Shown here in pieces: positions 6,984 to 15,588 of a DNA stretch of 64,000 nt. Within the stretch, counting starts at the first letter, position 1. Each line of letters opens with the position of its first letter. Under the pieces are notes generated by a model. That model saw nothing but the letters and a program-made list of their open reading frames with translations, was not told the origin of the DNA and searched no databases. A program made the position numbers and the translations under genes. Source of the stretch: Burkholderiales bacterium (lineage in GTDB: Bacteria > Pseudomonadota > Gammaproteobacteria > Burkholderiales > SG8-41); NCBI GenBank assembly GCA_019634975.1, contig JAHCAI010000009.1:62001-126000 (forward strand), in the 5' to 3' direction.

Positions 6984-9450
6984 ATGTGCGCTGGTCGGCC
7001 ATTGCGGCGTGATGGTCGAGCAGCAAGCGCTCGAAATCCCGGGTGAAGGCCTCGGTGTCGAACAACGGTGATTGGTCGCGCGCCGCCCGCACCCGCATGC
7101 GTAGGTCTTCCAATGCCGGGCGATCGCCGGCGAGACGAAGAATGATCTGTTCGTACTGGGCGAGGCTGTCGGCGATGAGATCCGGCATTCCGGCAGCGAT
7201 GAGGATGCTGGCGGAGACCCGTGCCGGGAAGGTGTCGCCGCGCAGCGCGACCAAGGGGCAGCCGCACCACAGTGCGTCGCTGGCCGTGGTGTGCGAGGTG
7301 TAGGGATAGCTGTCCAGCGCGAGGTCGGCTACGCGGTAACGCGCGAGATGCTCGGCCAGCGGCCTGCGCGGCGCGAACACCAGGCGCTGTGCATCGATGC
7401 CGGCGGCTTCAGCCGCCGCGCGCAAGTTTGCGGTGGCCCAGCGGCTGGCATCGACCAGCCACAGCACGCTGCCGGGCACGGCGGCGAGCAGGCGCAGCCA
7501 GACTGAGAACACCTCCGGCGTGATCTTGAAAGTCTGGTTGAAACAGCAGAACACCAGCGCCTCGTCGGGCAGCCCGTAGTCCTGTCGTGTCAGAGGCTCG
7601 GCGATCACGCGCCGGCGGTCGGTCGGCTGGTAACAATGCGGCATGCGCAGCACCTGCTCCGAACAGCTGCTTTCCTCGCCGGGTCGGATGATCTGCCGAT
7701 CGGCGATGATGCCGTCGATGAAATCGGTGCCGGTGGTGCCGGGATAACCCAGCCAGGTCAGCTGCAGCGGGCTCGGACGCTGCGCCATGATCTCGATGCG
7801 GTCGGCCACCGTATAGCCCTTGAGGTCGATCAGGATGTCGATGGCGTCCTTGCGGATGCGCGCGACTGCTGCGTCGTCGGTCTCCCAGGCGATGTCGACG
7901 AAATGATCGACTGCGGCGACGATGCGCTGGCGCATCAGGCCGCTGCTCGCCGGGCCGTAGGAGTAGGCGAAGATCTCGAAGCGGCTGCGGTCGTGGCGTT
8001 CCAGCATTTCGGTGATCAGGTAGGCGGCCGGGTGTTCCTGGAAGTCAGCCGACAGGTAGCCGATGCGCAGCCGCTCGCCGGGTTCGAGCCGCCGCGGCGC
8101 CGGCGCCGGCACCACCGCGGCACCAAAGCGACGTTTCGCCCAGCGCCGGGTGTAATCGAGCAACTGCCTGGCATCGACATCTTCACAGAGCAGCGTGAAC
8201 GGACTGCCGCAGTCCTCGTCGCCGGCAAGGCGGGGCGCAAGTTGCGCCCAGCTGCGTCGCCAGCGCGTCCAGTCGCAGACATGCCGGGACTGGTGGGTGA
8301 GCAGGCCCAGCAGCGCGGCGTCGTTCGTGCGCGCAACCCCCTGCTCGAGCAGTTCCACTGCGGGGCCCAGTTCGCCGAGCACGATCCGGCGCTGGGCGAG
8401 CACGGCATAGGCCTGCGCGCGTGCCGGATCCAGCGCGAGGGCGTGTTCCGCGGCAGTTGCAGCCTCATCGAGCTTGCCGATCTGCAGCAGGCTGTCGGCG
8501 CGCTGCGACCACGCGGCGGCGTCAGAGGGATCCTGCTCCAGCAGCAGGCCGTACCAGTGTGCCGCCTCCGCGTGGCGGCCCTGCAGGCGTGACACCGCGC
8601 CGAGGCCTTCCAGCGCCGCGGGCAGTCCCGGCAGCGCCGCAAGCGCGGCTTCAAAATGACCGCGTGCCTCGGCAGGCCGGCCCTGCATCAGGCGCCGGCG
8701 GCCGAGCGCGCCGTGGGCATGGGGATGCGCCGGCGCGCGGGCCAGTGCCTGTTCCAGCTGCTGCGCCGCGGTTTCGTTGTCGCCCTGCCGTTCCAGCACC
8801 ACTGCAAGGTTGACCCGCGCATCGCTGTGTCCCTGATTCTGCGCCAGCACGGCTTCGAAGTGCCGGCGCGCGGCATCGAGGTCGCCGGCTTCGAGTTCGA
8901 GCACGCCGAGATTGAACAGCGCGTCGGGATGGCCGGGCACCGACCTCAGCAGCATCTCGAACTGCGCCGCTGCGGCCGCGCGATCGCCGCTGGCCGCCAG
9001 CGCCTGGCCGAGGTTCAGCAGGCAGTCCGGCTGTCCCGGCGCCCGCTGCAGCGCCTGCCGCAGCGCGCTGACCGCATCCATGGCACGGCCTCCGTGCAGC
9101 TGCGCCAGACCGAGCCGCATCCACGCCGAGGCCGGCGCGCCGGCGAGCTTGCAGGCGCGCTGCAGCACCTGCTCGGCCTCCGTGAACTGGCCGAGAGTCA
9201 GCAACGCAAGCCCGAGGTACTCGAGCAGAGCGCCGTTGCCGGGCATGGCTGCCAGTGCCTGGCGGAAATCCGCGGCGGCTTCGGCGGGCCGCTGGTTCAT
9301 CAGCCCGGCGATGCCGCGCAGCATCAGCGCCTCCGGATTGCGCGGCGCTTTCGCCAGCACTTCCGAGCACAGCGCGAGGGCGGCTGCGGCATCGCCGTTG
9401 TTCAGATGCTGGCGTGCCTTGTGCAGCCGGTTGTTCAGTGATGCGGACAT
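6982..9450 (-). CDS. TPR protein O-GlcNAc transferase-like (GT41)
   Basis: An 822-aa protein. Residues 1-390 are about eleven TPRs. The rest is a bacterial OGT/SPINDLY-type GT41 catalytic region: LRIGYLSADFQEHPAAYLI (N-terminal lobe with the family histidine), LTWLGYPGTTGTDFIDGIIAD, FCCFNQTFKI with the nucleotide-contacting lysine, then ALDSYPYTSHTTASDALWCG and GCPLVALRGDTFPARVSASI. Known relatives transfer a sugar from a nucleotide-sugar to Ser/Thr of proteins in the cytosol; the TPR superhelix binds substrate. No signal peptide. Start ATG 9450 lacks a strong ribosome site. It faces porin 2 tail to tail. Substrate unknown. Confidence 0.88.
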   Translation of the reverse strand: MSASLNNRLHKARQHLNNGDAAAALALCSEVLAKAPRNPEALMLRGIAGLMNQRPAEAAADFRQALAAMPGNGALLEYLGLALLTLGQFTEAEQVLQRACKLAGAPASAWMRLGLAQLHGGRAMDAVSALRQALQRAPGQPDCLLNLGQALAASGDRAAAAAQFEMLLRSVPGHPDALFNLGVLELEAGDLDAARRHFEAVLAQNQGHSDARVNLAVVLERQGDNETAAQQLEQALARAPAHPHAHGALGRRRLMQGRPAEARGHFEAALAALPGLPAALEGLGAVSRLQGRHAEAAHWYGLLLEQDPSDAAAWSQRADSLLQIGKLDEAATAAEHALALDPARAQAYAVLAQRRIVLGELGPAVELLEQGVARTNDAALLGLLTHQSRHVCDWTRWRRSWAQLAPRLAGDEDCGSPFTLLCEDVDARQLLDYTRRWAKRRFGAAVVPAPAPRRLEPGERLRIGYLSADFQEHPAAYLITEMLERHDRSRFEIFAYSYGPASSGLMRQRIVAAVDHFVDIAWETDDAAVARIRKDAIDILIDLKGYTVADRIEIMAQRPSPLQLTWLGYPGTTGTDFIDGIIADRQIIRPGEESSCSEQVLRMPHCYQPTDRRRVIAEPLTRQDYGLPDEALVFCCFNQTFKITPEVFSVWLRLLAAVPGSVLWLVDASRWATANLRAAAEAAGIDAQRLVFAPRRPLAEHLARYRVADLALDSYPYTSHTTASDALWCGCPLVALRGDTFPARVSASILIAAGMPDLIADSLAQYEQIILRLAGDRPALEDLRMRVRAARDQSPLFDTEAFTRDFERLLLDHHAAMADQRT

Positions 9451-9546
9451 GAGCGTACGGGGCGCAATGAAATGCCGGAATCGGCACAGGCCGAAGATAC
9501 CTTTTTCCGCAGGGGCTGTCTGCGCCGCGGCCCGGGGCAGGAATGC

Positions 9547-9576
9547 TTGGACAGTGCAGCATGTACTACCTAGAAT
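9547..9576 (+). promoter_or_regulatory. sigma-70-type promoter of mgtE
   Basis: TTGGAC (9547-9552), an 18-nt spacer and TAGAAT (9571-9576). Transcription would start near 9583, downstream of the two ATGs at 9543 and 9561, which supports the GTG at 9627 as the real mgtE start. Confidence 0.6.
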
Positions 9577-9626
9577 GTGGCCGCAGATTCATCCGACCCG
9601 TTCATTTTCCCTCTACGGAATCGCCG

Positions 9627-11063
9627 GTGGCCGACAAGCAGGAAAACCGTCCCAGCGTCGCGGCGCAGCTCGAGCAGGTGCTCGAACTGCTGCATCGCCA
9701 CGAGCTGGTCGAGAACCTGGTGCAGCGCCAGGACAGCCCGCGCCACGAGCTGGTGGAGACGCTGGTCCACCGCCAGCATCTGGCGGAGCTGCAGCAGCTG
9801 CTCGAGCGCATGCACCCCGCGGACATCGCCTATATCCTGGAGGCGCTGCCGCGCGACCAGCGCCTGGTGGTCTGGGACCTGGTCAAGGCTGAGCGCGACG
9901 GAGAGATCCTGCTCGAGGTGTCGGATGCGGTGCGCGAATCGCTGATCGCGCACATGGACGAGGGCGAGCTGGTGGCGGCGACCAGCCAGCTCGAGACCGA
10001 CGAGATCGCGGACCTTGCGCCGGACCTGCCGCGCGAGGTCATCCTCGACGTGTTCAAGGGGCTGTCGACCGAAGAGCGCGAGCAGTTGCGCGCGGCGATG
10101 TCCTATCCGGAGGAGGCGGTCGGCGCGCTGATGGATTTCGACATGATCGAGGTGCGCGAGGATGTCACGCTGGAAGTGGTGCTGCGCTACCTGCGCCGGC
10201 TCACCGAGCTGCCTGACCACACCGACCAGCTGTTCGTAGTCGACCGCGAGGAAAGCCTGCGCGGCCTGCTGCCGGTCAACCGCCTGCTGGTCAGTGATCC
10301 CGACACGCTGGTGGGCGAGGTGATGACCCGTGATTTCCGCAGCTTTCATCCGGAGCAGGACGCCCACGAGGCCGCCAGCGCCTTCGACCGCTACGAACTG
10401 GTGTCGGCGCCGGTCGTCGATGCCCAGGGGCACCTCGTCGGCCGGCTGACCATCAACGCGGTGGTCGACTATATCCGCGAAGCCAAGGACAGCGAGATCC
10501 TCTCCGCCGGCGGCCTGAAGGAGGAGGAGGACCTGTTCGCCTCGGTGTGGAGCAGCGTGCGCAACCGCTGGACCTGGCTCGCGGTCAACCTGGTGACGGC
10601 TTTCGTCGCTTCGCGCGTGATCGGCGTGTTCGAGGACTCGATCGCGCAGCTGGTGGCGCTGGCGGCGCTGATGCCCATCATCGCCGGCATCGGCGGCAAC
10701 TCGGGGAACCAGACCATCACCATGATCGTGCGCGCGCTGGCGCTGGGCCAGATCACGCGCGACAGCGCGCGCCAGCTTTTCGTCAAGGAAATCAGTGTCT
10801 CGGCACTGAACGGCCTGATCTGGGGCAGCGTGGTCGGCCTATTTGCCTTCCTGATCTACCAGAGCTGGCAGCTCGGGCTGGTGATGACCGGTGCGATGAT
10901 GCTGAACCTGCTGCTGGCGGCGGTGATGGGGGTCGCCATTCCGCTGGTGATGGAGAAACTCGGCCGTGATCCGGCGATCGGCTCCAGCGTGATGATCACG
11001 GCGATCACCGACAGCGGCGGCTTTTTCATTTTTCTCGGACTGGCGACGCTGTTTCTGGTCTAA
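9627..11063 (+). CDS. mgtE: magnesium transporter MgtE
   Basis: 478 aa from GTG 9627, the usual family length. Order: N-terminal helical superhelix domain (residues 1-140, repeated ELLQQLL/AEILEALP-type helices), two CBS domains (about 145-265, with LFVVDREESLRGLLPVNRLL and SAPVVDAQGHLVGRLTINAVVDYI), the plug-helix acidic stretch, then five membrane segments from about 290 (ALAALMPIIAGIGGNSGNQ carries the pore-lining Asn/Gly region). The cytosolic N and CBS domains sense Mg2+ and close the channel. The frame extends upstream to 9543, but the promoter found at 9547-9576 argues against that start. The next gene follows by 10 bp and may be cotranscribed. Confidence 0.93.
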   Translation: MADKQENRPSVAAQLEQVLELLHRHELVENLVQRQDSPRHELVETLVHRQHLAELQQLLERMHPADIAYILEALPRDQRLVVWDLVKAERDGEILLEVSDAVRESLIAHMDEGELVAATSQLETDEIADLAPDLPREVILDVFKGLSTEEREQLRAAMSYPEEAVGALMDFDMIEVREDVTLEVVLRYLRRLTELPDHTDQLFVVDREESLRGLLPVNRLLVSDPDTLVGEVMTRDFRSFHPEQDAHEAASAFDRYELVSAPVVDAQGHLVGRLTINAVVDYIREAKDSEILSAGGLKEEEDLFASVWSSVRNRWTWLAVNLVTAFVASRVIGVFEDSIAQLVALAALMPIIAGIGGNSGNQTITMIVRALALGQITRDSARQLFVKEISVSALNGLIWGSVVGLFAFLIYQSWQLGLVMTGAMMLNLLLAAVMGVAIPLVMEKLGRDPAIGSSVMITAITDSGGFFIFLGLATLFLV

Positions 11064-11073
11064 GGTGCTGGCC

Positions 11074-12486
11074 ATGTCATCCCCGGATGTCGCAGTCATC
11101 GGTTCCGGCCCCGGCGGTTACCGCGCGGCGGTGCTGGCCGCACTGCGCGGCCTGAAGGTTGTCATTGTCGAAAGGCAGACCTGGGGCGGCACCTGCCTCA
11201 ACCGCGGTTGCGTGCCGAAGAAGGCCTGGTATCACAGCGCCTGCGTGATGGACGATGCCGCCCGTTTCGGCGAGCGCGGCCTCAGCGGGACCCTGGGCGC
11301 CGATTTTCCCCGGGCCTGGCAGCACCAGCGCCGGGTCGTCGAGACCGTGCGCGGCAGTTATGTCGATTACCTCGGCAGGCTCGGCATTCGCATGCTCGAA
11401 GGCGACGCACGTTTCGAGGGGCCACAGACCCTGCGCGTGAACGATCAACTGCTGCAGGCGCGCAACATCGTCATTGCCACCGGCTCACAGCCCTGGCTGC
11501 CGGCGCCGTTGCAGCGGGTGCCGCAGTGCGTGCTGACCACCGATGACCTGTTTGACCATCCGCCGCCGCCGGGGCGGCGGGTCGCATTGCTGGGCTCGGG
11601 ATTTGTCGGCACCGAGATGGCTTTCATCCTGTCCCGGCTGGGCCTGGAGGTGATCTGGCTCACCGGGCGTGAACCGCTGTCCTCCAGCGCGTTCAGCGCG
11701 CCGGCCCGCGCTGCGCTGCGCGAGGCACTGGCGCAGGCTGGCGTCCGGCCGCGCCTGCACTCGCGCATCGCCGCGGTCGGAACGGGGGATGCGGGTGTCA
11801 CGCTGACCCTGGCGGATGGGGAACGCATCGTTGTGGACTGGGTGCTCGCCGGCACCGGCCGCAGGCCCCGTACTGACGGACTTGATCTCGCCCGTGCCGG
11901 CGTCGCGCTGGGTGCAGAGGGTCATGTGCGGGTCGACGAGTACAACCGCGCGGCCCCCGGGATTTATGCCATCGGCGATGTCGCCAACCCGGGCATGAGC
12001 GCCAACCACGCGCTGGCCGATGCCGCGGTGGCGGTATCGGACATGCTGGAACCGGGGCGCCGCCGGCGCGCGGATGAGCAGGTGCCGCAGGTGCTGTACT
12101 CCGCGCTGGAACTGGCGCGTGTCGGTCTCAACGAAGACCAGGCCGAGGCGCTGGAGTTCGAACCCGCGGCGGGATTCGCGTCCTTTGATTTCAATCCCGC
12201 GGCGCTGGCAGCCGGGGAACGCGGGGGATTCCTGCGCCTGCTGGCCGATCTCGACAGCGGCCGCGCGCTGGGCGCGGAAATTGCCGGGCGCGGCGCCGGC
12301 GAACTGATCAGCCTGCTGGGCCTCGAATTCGGCACGCCGCAGGCGCTGTCGCGGCTGGCGGCGGCGGCCTACAATCATCCGGCGCGCGCCGAGGAAATCC
12401 TCAATGCGGTGGAAACCCTGGCCGCGCGCTGGGGCATGGCAGCGCAGGTCTTTGCGCCATCACCGCTGGCGGCCGGCAGGGAATAA
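11074..12486 (+). CDS. dihydrolipoamide dehydrogenase-like flavoprotein
   Basis: 470 aa, class I pyridine nucleotide-disulfide oxidoreductase. FAD site GSGPGGYRAAVLAA near the N-terminus, redox disulfide GGTCLNRGCVPKK (CxxxxC), NAD(P) Rossmann GSGFVGTEMA near residue 175, second FAD motif GIYAIGDVA, and the C-terminal dimer interface with the catalytic His-Glu pair in YNHPARAEE. It therefore should be redox competent. It stands alone, without 2-oxoacid dehydrogenase E1/E2 genes, so it may be an Lpd paralogue or a related reductase rather than the complex subunit. ATG 11074 has AAGG eight nt upstream; an in-frame GTG at 11065 is the alternative. Confidence 0.8.
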   Translation: MSSPDVAVIGSGPGGYRAAVLAALRGLKVVIVERQTWGGTCLNRGCVPKKAWYHSACVMDDAARFGERGLSGTLGADFPRAWQHQRRVVETVRGSYVDYLGRLGIRMLEGDARFEGPQTLRVNDQLLQARNIVIATGSQPWLPAPLQRVPQCVLTTDDLFDHPPPPGRRVALLGSGFVGTEMAFILSRLGLEVIWLTGREPLSSSAFSAPARAALREALAQAGVRPRLHSRIAAVGTGDAGVTLTLADGERIVVDWVLAGTGRRPRTDGLDLARAGVALGAEGHVRVDEYNRAAPGIYAIGDVANPGMSANHALADAAVAVSDMLEPGRRRRADEQVPQVLYSALELARVGLNEDQAEALEFEPAAGFASFDFNPAALAAGERGGFLRLLADLDSGRALGAEIAGRGAGELISLLGLEFGTPQALSRLAAAAYNHPARAEEILNAVETLAARWGMAAQVFAPSPLAAGRE

Positions 12487-12520
12487 GCCGGGTGCCGCGG
12501 ATGTTCAGGAGGCAGTGACC

Positions 12521-13045
12521 ATGACCCGAGGCACATCCGGCGATTTCTCCAGACAGGCCATGCAGTACATTCCGCGCCTGCGCCGTTACGCGCGCGCGCT
12601 GACCGGGGATGCCAGCGCGGCCGATGATTTGGTGCAGGATGCGCTGGAACGGGCGCTGCTGAAGCAGGATCTCTGGCGCGAGGGGAGTGATCTGCGCGCC
12701 TGGCTGTTCACCGTCATGCACAACGTCTTCGTCAATCAGGTGCGCAGCGCCGCCGCCAGCCGGACGGTGCCGCTGGAGAGTTCGCTGGAGGACCTGCCGC
12801 AACCGCAGGCCGGCGACCGGCTGGAGATCCGCGACCTCGATGCGGCCTTGCAGCGGCTTCCCGCCGAGCAGCGCACGGTGCTGCTGCTGGTCGGACTGGA
12901 ACAGATGACGTACGAGGAGGCGGCCCGCGTGCTCGATGTACCTGCGGGCACCGTGATGTCGCGGTTGTCGCGCGGCAGGGAACGCCTGCGCCGGCTGTTG
13001 CAGGGCTTGCCGGACAGCAGTGCGCCGCTGAAGGTCGTCAAATGA
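12521..13045 (+). CDS. ECF-type RNA polymerase sigma factor
   Basis: 174 aa. Region 2 is at residues 10-75 (YARALTGDASAADDLVQDALERALL, then LRAWLFTVMHNVFVNQVR) and region 4 at about 105-160 (LDAALQRLPAEQRTVLLLVGLEQMTYEEAARVLDVPAGTVMSRLSRGRERLRRLL), joined by a short linker with no region 1 or 3. AGGAGG lies 9 nt before ATG 12521. It overlaps the anti-sigma gene by 4 bp (ATGA), the usual sign of translational coupling. The regulon is unknown; the upstream flavoprotein ends 34 bp before and could be part of the same transcript. Confidence 0.9.
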   Translation: MTRGTSGDFSRQAMQYIPRLRRYARALTGDASAADDLVQDALERALLKQDLWREGSDLRAWLFTVMHNVFVNQVRSAAASRTVPLESSLEDLPQPQAGDRLEIRDLDAALQRLPAEQRTVLLLVGLEQMTYEEAARVLDVPAGTVMSRLSRGRERLRRLLQGLPDSSAPLKVVK

Positions 13046-13797
13046 GCGAAATCCCGGTGACCGAGAGCGAGTTGCAGGCCCATGTCGACGGGCGCCTGCC
13101 GGCAGGGCGCGCGGCCGAAGTGGAGGCCTGGCTTGCCCAGCATCCCGAGGATGCGCAGCGCATCACCGCCTATCGCCGGCAGGATGCCGCCCTGCGCGCA
13201 GCCTTCGATCCGCTGCTTGCCGAAGCCCTGCCGCCGCGGCTTCATCCGGGTGTGCGAAAACGCACAGGGCTGTTGCGCCGCTATGCCGCGGTCGCGGCAT
13301 TGATGGCGATCAGCGGTTTTGCCGGCTGGCAGCTGCATGCCCTGGTCGCGGCGGAGCGCGCGCAAAGCCAGCATCTGGCCCGGGTCGCGGCGGTGGCGCA
13401 TGCCGTGTACAGCCCGGAAGTACGGCATCCGGTGGAAGTCGGTGCCGACCAGGAGGCGCATCTGGTGCGCTGGCTGTCAAAGCGGCTGGGTGTCGGTTTG
13501 AAGGTTCCCCATCTCGCGGGGCTCGGTTACTCGCTGGTCGGAGGGCGTCTGCTGCCCGGCGAGCGCGGGCCGGCCGCGCAATTCATGTATCAGGACGTCA
13601 AGGGCCAGCGACTGACGCTTTATGTGCGCACGACTGTCGAGGCGCGCGCGCCGACCGCGTTCCGTTATGCGCAGGAGAACGGCGTCAGCGTGTTCTACTG
13701 GCTCGATGGCCGCCTTGGTTATGCCTTGTCCGGCGAAACCGGACGCGAGGAGCTGCTGCGCGTGGCCGATGCGGTGTACCGGCAGATCAATCCCTGA
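13042..13797 (+). CDS. membrane anti-sigma factor
   Basis: 251 aa. The N-terminus (residues 1-60: ELQAHVDGRLPAGRAAEVEAWLAQHPE) matches the anti-sigma fold common to proteobacterial ECF partners. One membrane segment lies at about 78-98 (YAAVAALMAISGFAGWQLHAL). The rest is periplasmic, ending with a stretch (YVRTTVEARAPTAFRYAQENGV and GYALSGETGREELLRVADA) typical of this group. The HxxxCxxC zinc motif of redox-sensing anti-sigmas is absent: no cysteine is seen in the N-terminal domain. It should hold the partner sigma at the membrane until a signal releases it. Confidence 0.85.
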   Translation: MSEIPVTESELQAHVDGRLPAGRAAEVEAWLAQHPEDAQRITAYRRQDAALRAAFDPLLAEALPPRLHPGVRKRTGLLRRYAAVAALMAISGFAGWQLHALVAAERAQSQHLARVAAVAHAVYSPEVRHPVEVGADQEAHLVRWLSKRLGVGLKVPHLAGLGYSLVGGRLLPGERGPAAQFMYQDVKGQRLTLYVRTTVEARAPTAFRYAQENGVSVFYWLDGRLGYALSGETGREELLRVADAVYRQINP

Positions 13798-13861
13798 GCG
13801 GCTGCGATGCACTGCGGTGTTGCCTGCGGCCGCCGGTCTTGAATGCAGCGAGACGTTTTCT

Positions 13862-13888
13862 TAAATTATTGATTTAAAAAGGTTTTTG
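13862..13888 (+). repeat. dispersed AT-rich motif, loose copy F
   Basis: TAAATTATTGATTTAAAAAG followed by a TTTTTG tail resembles the ends of the 28-nt copies near 3737 and 45447 but has a different middle. It lies after the anti-sigma gene in an AT-rich gap of 232 bp that otherwise shows nothing. Confidence 0.35.
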
Positions 13889-13983
13889 TTTATCGCCCGT
13901 TCCGGACTTACGGGGATGGACGAAAGCGCAAGGCATGCGCGGATCGGAGCTGGCGGGCGGGTGCCGGCATCAGGGCTAGCACC

Positions 13984-14016
13984 AAAAGCGAAGGCCGGGA
14001 GTTACCCGGCCTTCGC
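13984..14016 (-). terminator. terminator of the lysine-rich mini-gene
   Basis: Perfect 12-bp stem GCGAAGGCCGGG/CCCGGCCTTCGC with a 5-nt loop, followed on the minus strand by TTTT. It starts 14 nt after the stop codon of the 22-aa gene, which supports that gene being a transcription unit of its own. Confidence 0.85.
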
Positions 14017-14029
14017 GACTGCTTGCTGC

Positions 14030-14098
14030 TTACTTCTTCTTGGCTGCTTTCTTCTTGGCTACTTTCTTTTTAGCTTTCGCTTTTTTCTTCGCTGCCAT
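14030..14098 (-). CDS. 22-aa lysine/alanine-rich peptide (histone H1 tail-like)
   Basis: Too short for usual gene callers. The peptide begins MAAKKKAKAKKKVAKKK and ends AAKKK: 22 residues, only Met, Ala, Lys and Val, with a run of KKK triplets. AAGGAG lies 6 nt before the chosen ATG (a second ATG directly precedes it), a strong terminator follows, and a promoter-like region precedes. The start is almost the same as that of the SWIB protein in this window (MAAKKKATKKPAAKKKK), so it reads as the DNA-binding tail without a domain. It most likely binds DNA or RNA by charge. Not known to me as a named family; real translation is likely but unproven. Confidence 0.7.
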   Translation of the reverse strand: MAAKKKAKAKKKVAKKKAAKKK

Positions 14099-14208
14099 CA
14101 TCGTCTCCTTAAAAGTTAACTTAGGCATCGTCTGAATGCGGCTTAAGTTCCGCACTACCAGCACACGATCATCGCAAAAAATTTACGGGAACCGTGTTCG
14201 GTGCGCCA

Positions 14209-14250
14209 ATTCTATGCTATGGCGAAAAATAAATGCAACACCTTTGTCAA
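14209..14250 (-). promoter_or_regulatory. promoter region of the lysine-rich mini-gene
   Basis: On the minus strand TTGCAT (14238-14233), 18 nt, TAGAAT (14214-14209) is a workable -35/-10 pair. Directly upstream lies TTGACAAAGGTGTT (14250-14237); the same 14-mer with one change (TTGACAAAGGCGTT) stands before the SWIB gene at 57832-57845. The predicted 5' UTR is about 100 nt. Confidence 0.45.
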
Positions 14251-14340
14251 GTTTTTTTGATCAAGCGTTTGTGCTTGTGGATTTGCGGCAACACCCGCCT
14301 GCGGTACTGAAACCATCCCTTGCGGGCGGTTTTGACAACG

Positions 14341-15588
14341 TCATTCCGGCAATCGATGTTCGCCGGCAAGCAGCATCGCGACGGTTTCGCGATCGCGCAC
14401 GACATGCAGCCGATCCCCGTCGACCATGATTTCGGCGGCACGCGGCCGGGTGTTGTAGTTGGAAGCCATGCTCATGCCGTAGGCGCCGGCGGAGGCGATG
14501 GCGATCACGTCGCCGGGAGCGGCGGCGATGCGGCGGTCCCGCGCGAGGAAGTCGCCGCTTTCGCAGACCGGCCCGACAATGTCGTACGGGCGGTCGCCGG
14601 CGGCGCCTTCACGCAATGGCAGCACCTCGTGCCAGGCTTCATACAGTGCCGGCCGCATCAGGTCGTTCATCGCCGCATCGACAATCGCGAAGTTCCGGTC
14701 CTGTCCCGGTTTCAGGTAGAGCACGGTGGACAGCAGCACGCCGGCGTTGCCGGTCAGCAGGCGCCCCGGTTCGAACAGCAGTTTCTGCGGCCGGTTTCCC
14801 AGCGTGGCGAGCAGCGCCCGGGCGTAATCGGTGACCGCCGGCGGCGTTTCGTCGCGGTAACGGATGCCCAGTCCGCCGCCGAGGTCGAGATGGCGGATGG
14901 CGATGCCCTCACGTTCCAGCGCATCGACCAGCGCCAGCACGCGCTCCAGCGCGGCGATGAAGGGACTCACTTCGGTGAGCTGCGAGCCGATATGGCAGTC
15001 GACGCCCTCGATGTGCAGATGCGGCAGCGCCGCAGCGCGGCGGTAGGTCGCCAGCGCCTCGTCATAGGCGACGCCGAACTTGTTTTCCTTGAGGCCGGTG
15101 GCGATGTAGGGATGCGTTTTGGCATCCACGTCCGGATTCACCCGCAGGCTGACCGGAGCGACTTGCCCCGTTTCGCCGGCGACGTGGTTGAGCAGTTCCA
15201 GTTCGGCCGCCGATTCGACGTTGAAGCAGAGAATGCCGGCCTGCAGTGCCTGGCGCATTTCGGCCGCAGTCTTGCCCACGCCGGAGAACACCACCTTGCG
15301 CGGATCGCCGCCGGCGGCGATGACCCGCGCCAGCTCGCCGCCGGAGACGATGTCGAAACCGCTGCCCAGGCGGGCGAAGACATCGAGTACGCCGAGGTTG
15401 GGATTGGCTTTCACGGCGTAGCACAGCAGGTGCTCGCGGCCGGCGAAGGCGGCGTCGAACTCGCGCCAGGCGCGGGTCAGCGCGGCGCGGGAATAGACGT
15501 AGCAGGGCGTGCCGAACTGCGCGGCGATGCGGGCGAGCGGCACATCCTCGGCATGCAGCACGCCGTTGCGGTAACTGAATGCGTTCAT
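14341..15588 (-). CDS. lysA: diaminopimelate decarboxylase
   Basis: 415 aa, full length. Makes L-lysine from meso-diaminopimelate, last step of lysine synthesis; PLP enzyme of fold type III. CYAVKANPN holds the PLP lysine (near residue 58), HIGSQ is the active-site histidine segment, EPGRLL and the C-terminal CESGDF motif supply phosphate and substrate contacts. ATG 15588 overlaps the stop of the upstream lipoprotein gene (ATGA), an arrangement common in proteobacteria. Confidence 0.96.
   Translation of the reverse strand: MNAFSYRNGVLHAEDVPLARIAAQFGTPCYVYSRAALTRAWREFDAAFAGREHLLCYAVKANPNLGVLDVFARLGSGFDIVSGGELARVIAAGGDPRKVVFSGVGKTAAEMRQALQAGILCFNVESAAELELLNHVAGETGQVAPVSLRVNPDVDAKTHPYIATGLKENKFGVAYDEALATYRRAAALPHLHIEGVDCHIGSQLTEVSPFIAALERVLALVDALEREGIAIRHLDLGGGLGIRYRDETPPAVTDYARALLATLGNRPQKLLFEPGRLLTGNAGVLLSTVLYLKPGQDRNFAIVDAAMNDLMRPALYEAWHEVLPLREGAAGDRPYDIVGPVCESGDFLARDRRIAAAPGDVIAIASAGAYGMSMASNYNTRPRAAEIMVDGDRLHVVRDRETVAMLLAGEHRLPE

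Noticed and set aside
13886..14119. 77-codon plus-strand frame with a hydrophobic end over the mini-gene
   Set aside because: Its Leu/Phe run is just the complement of Lys codons in the minus-strand peptide.
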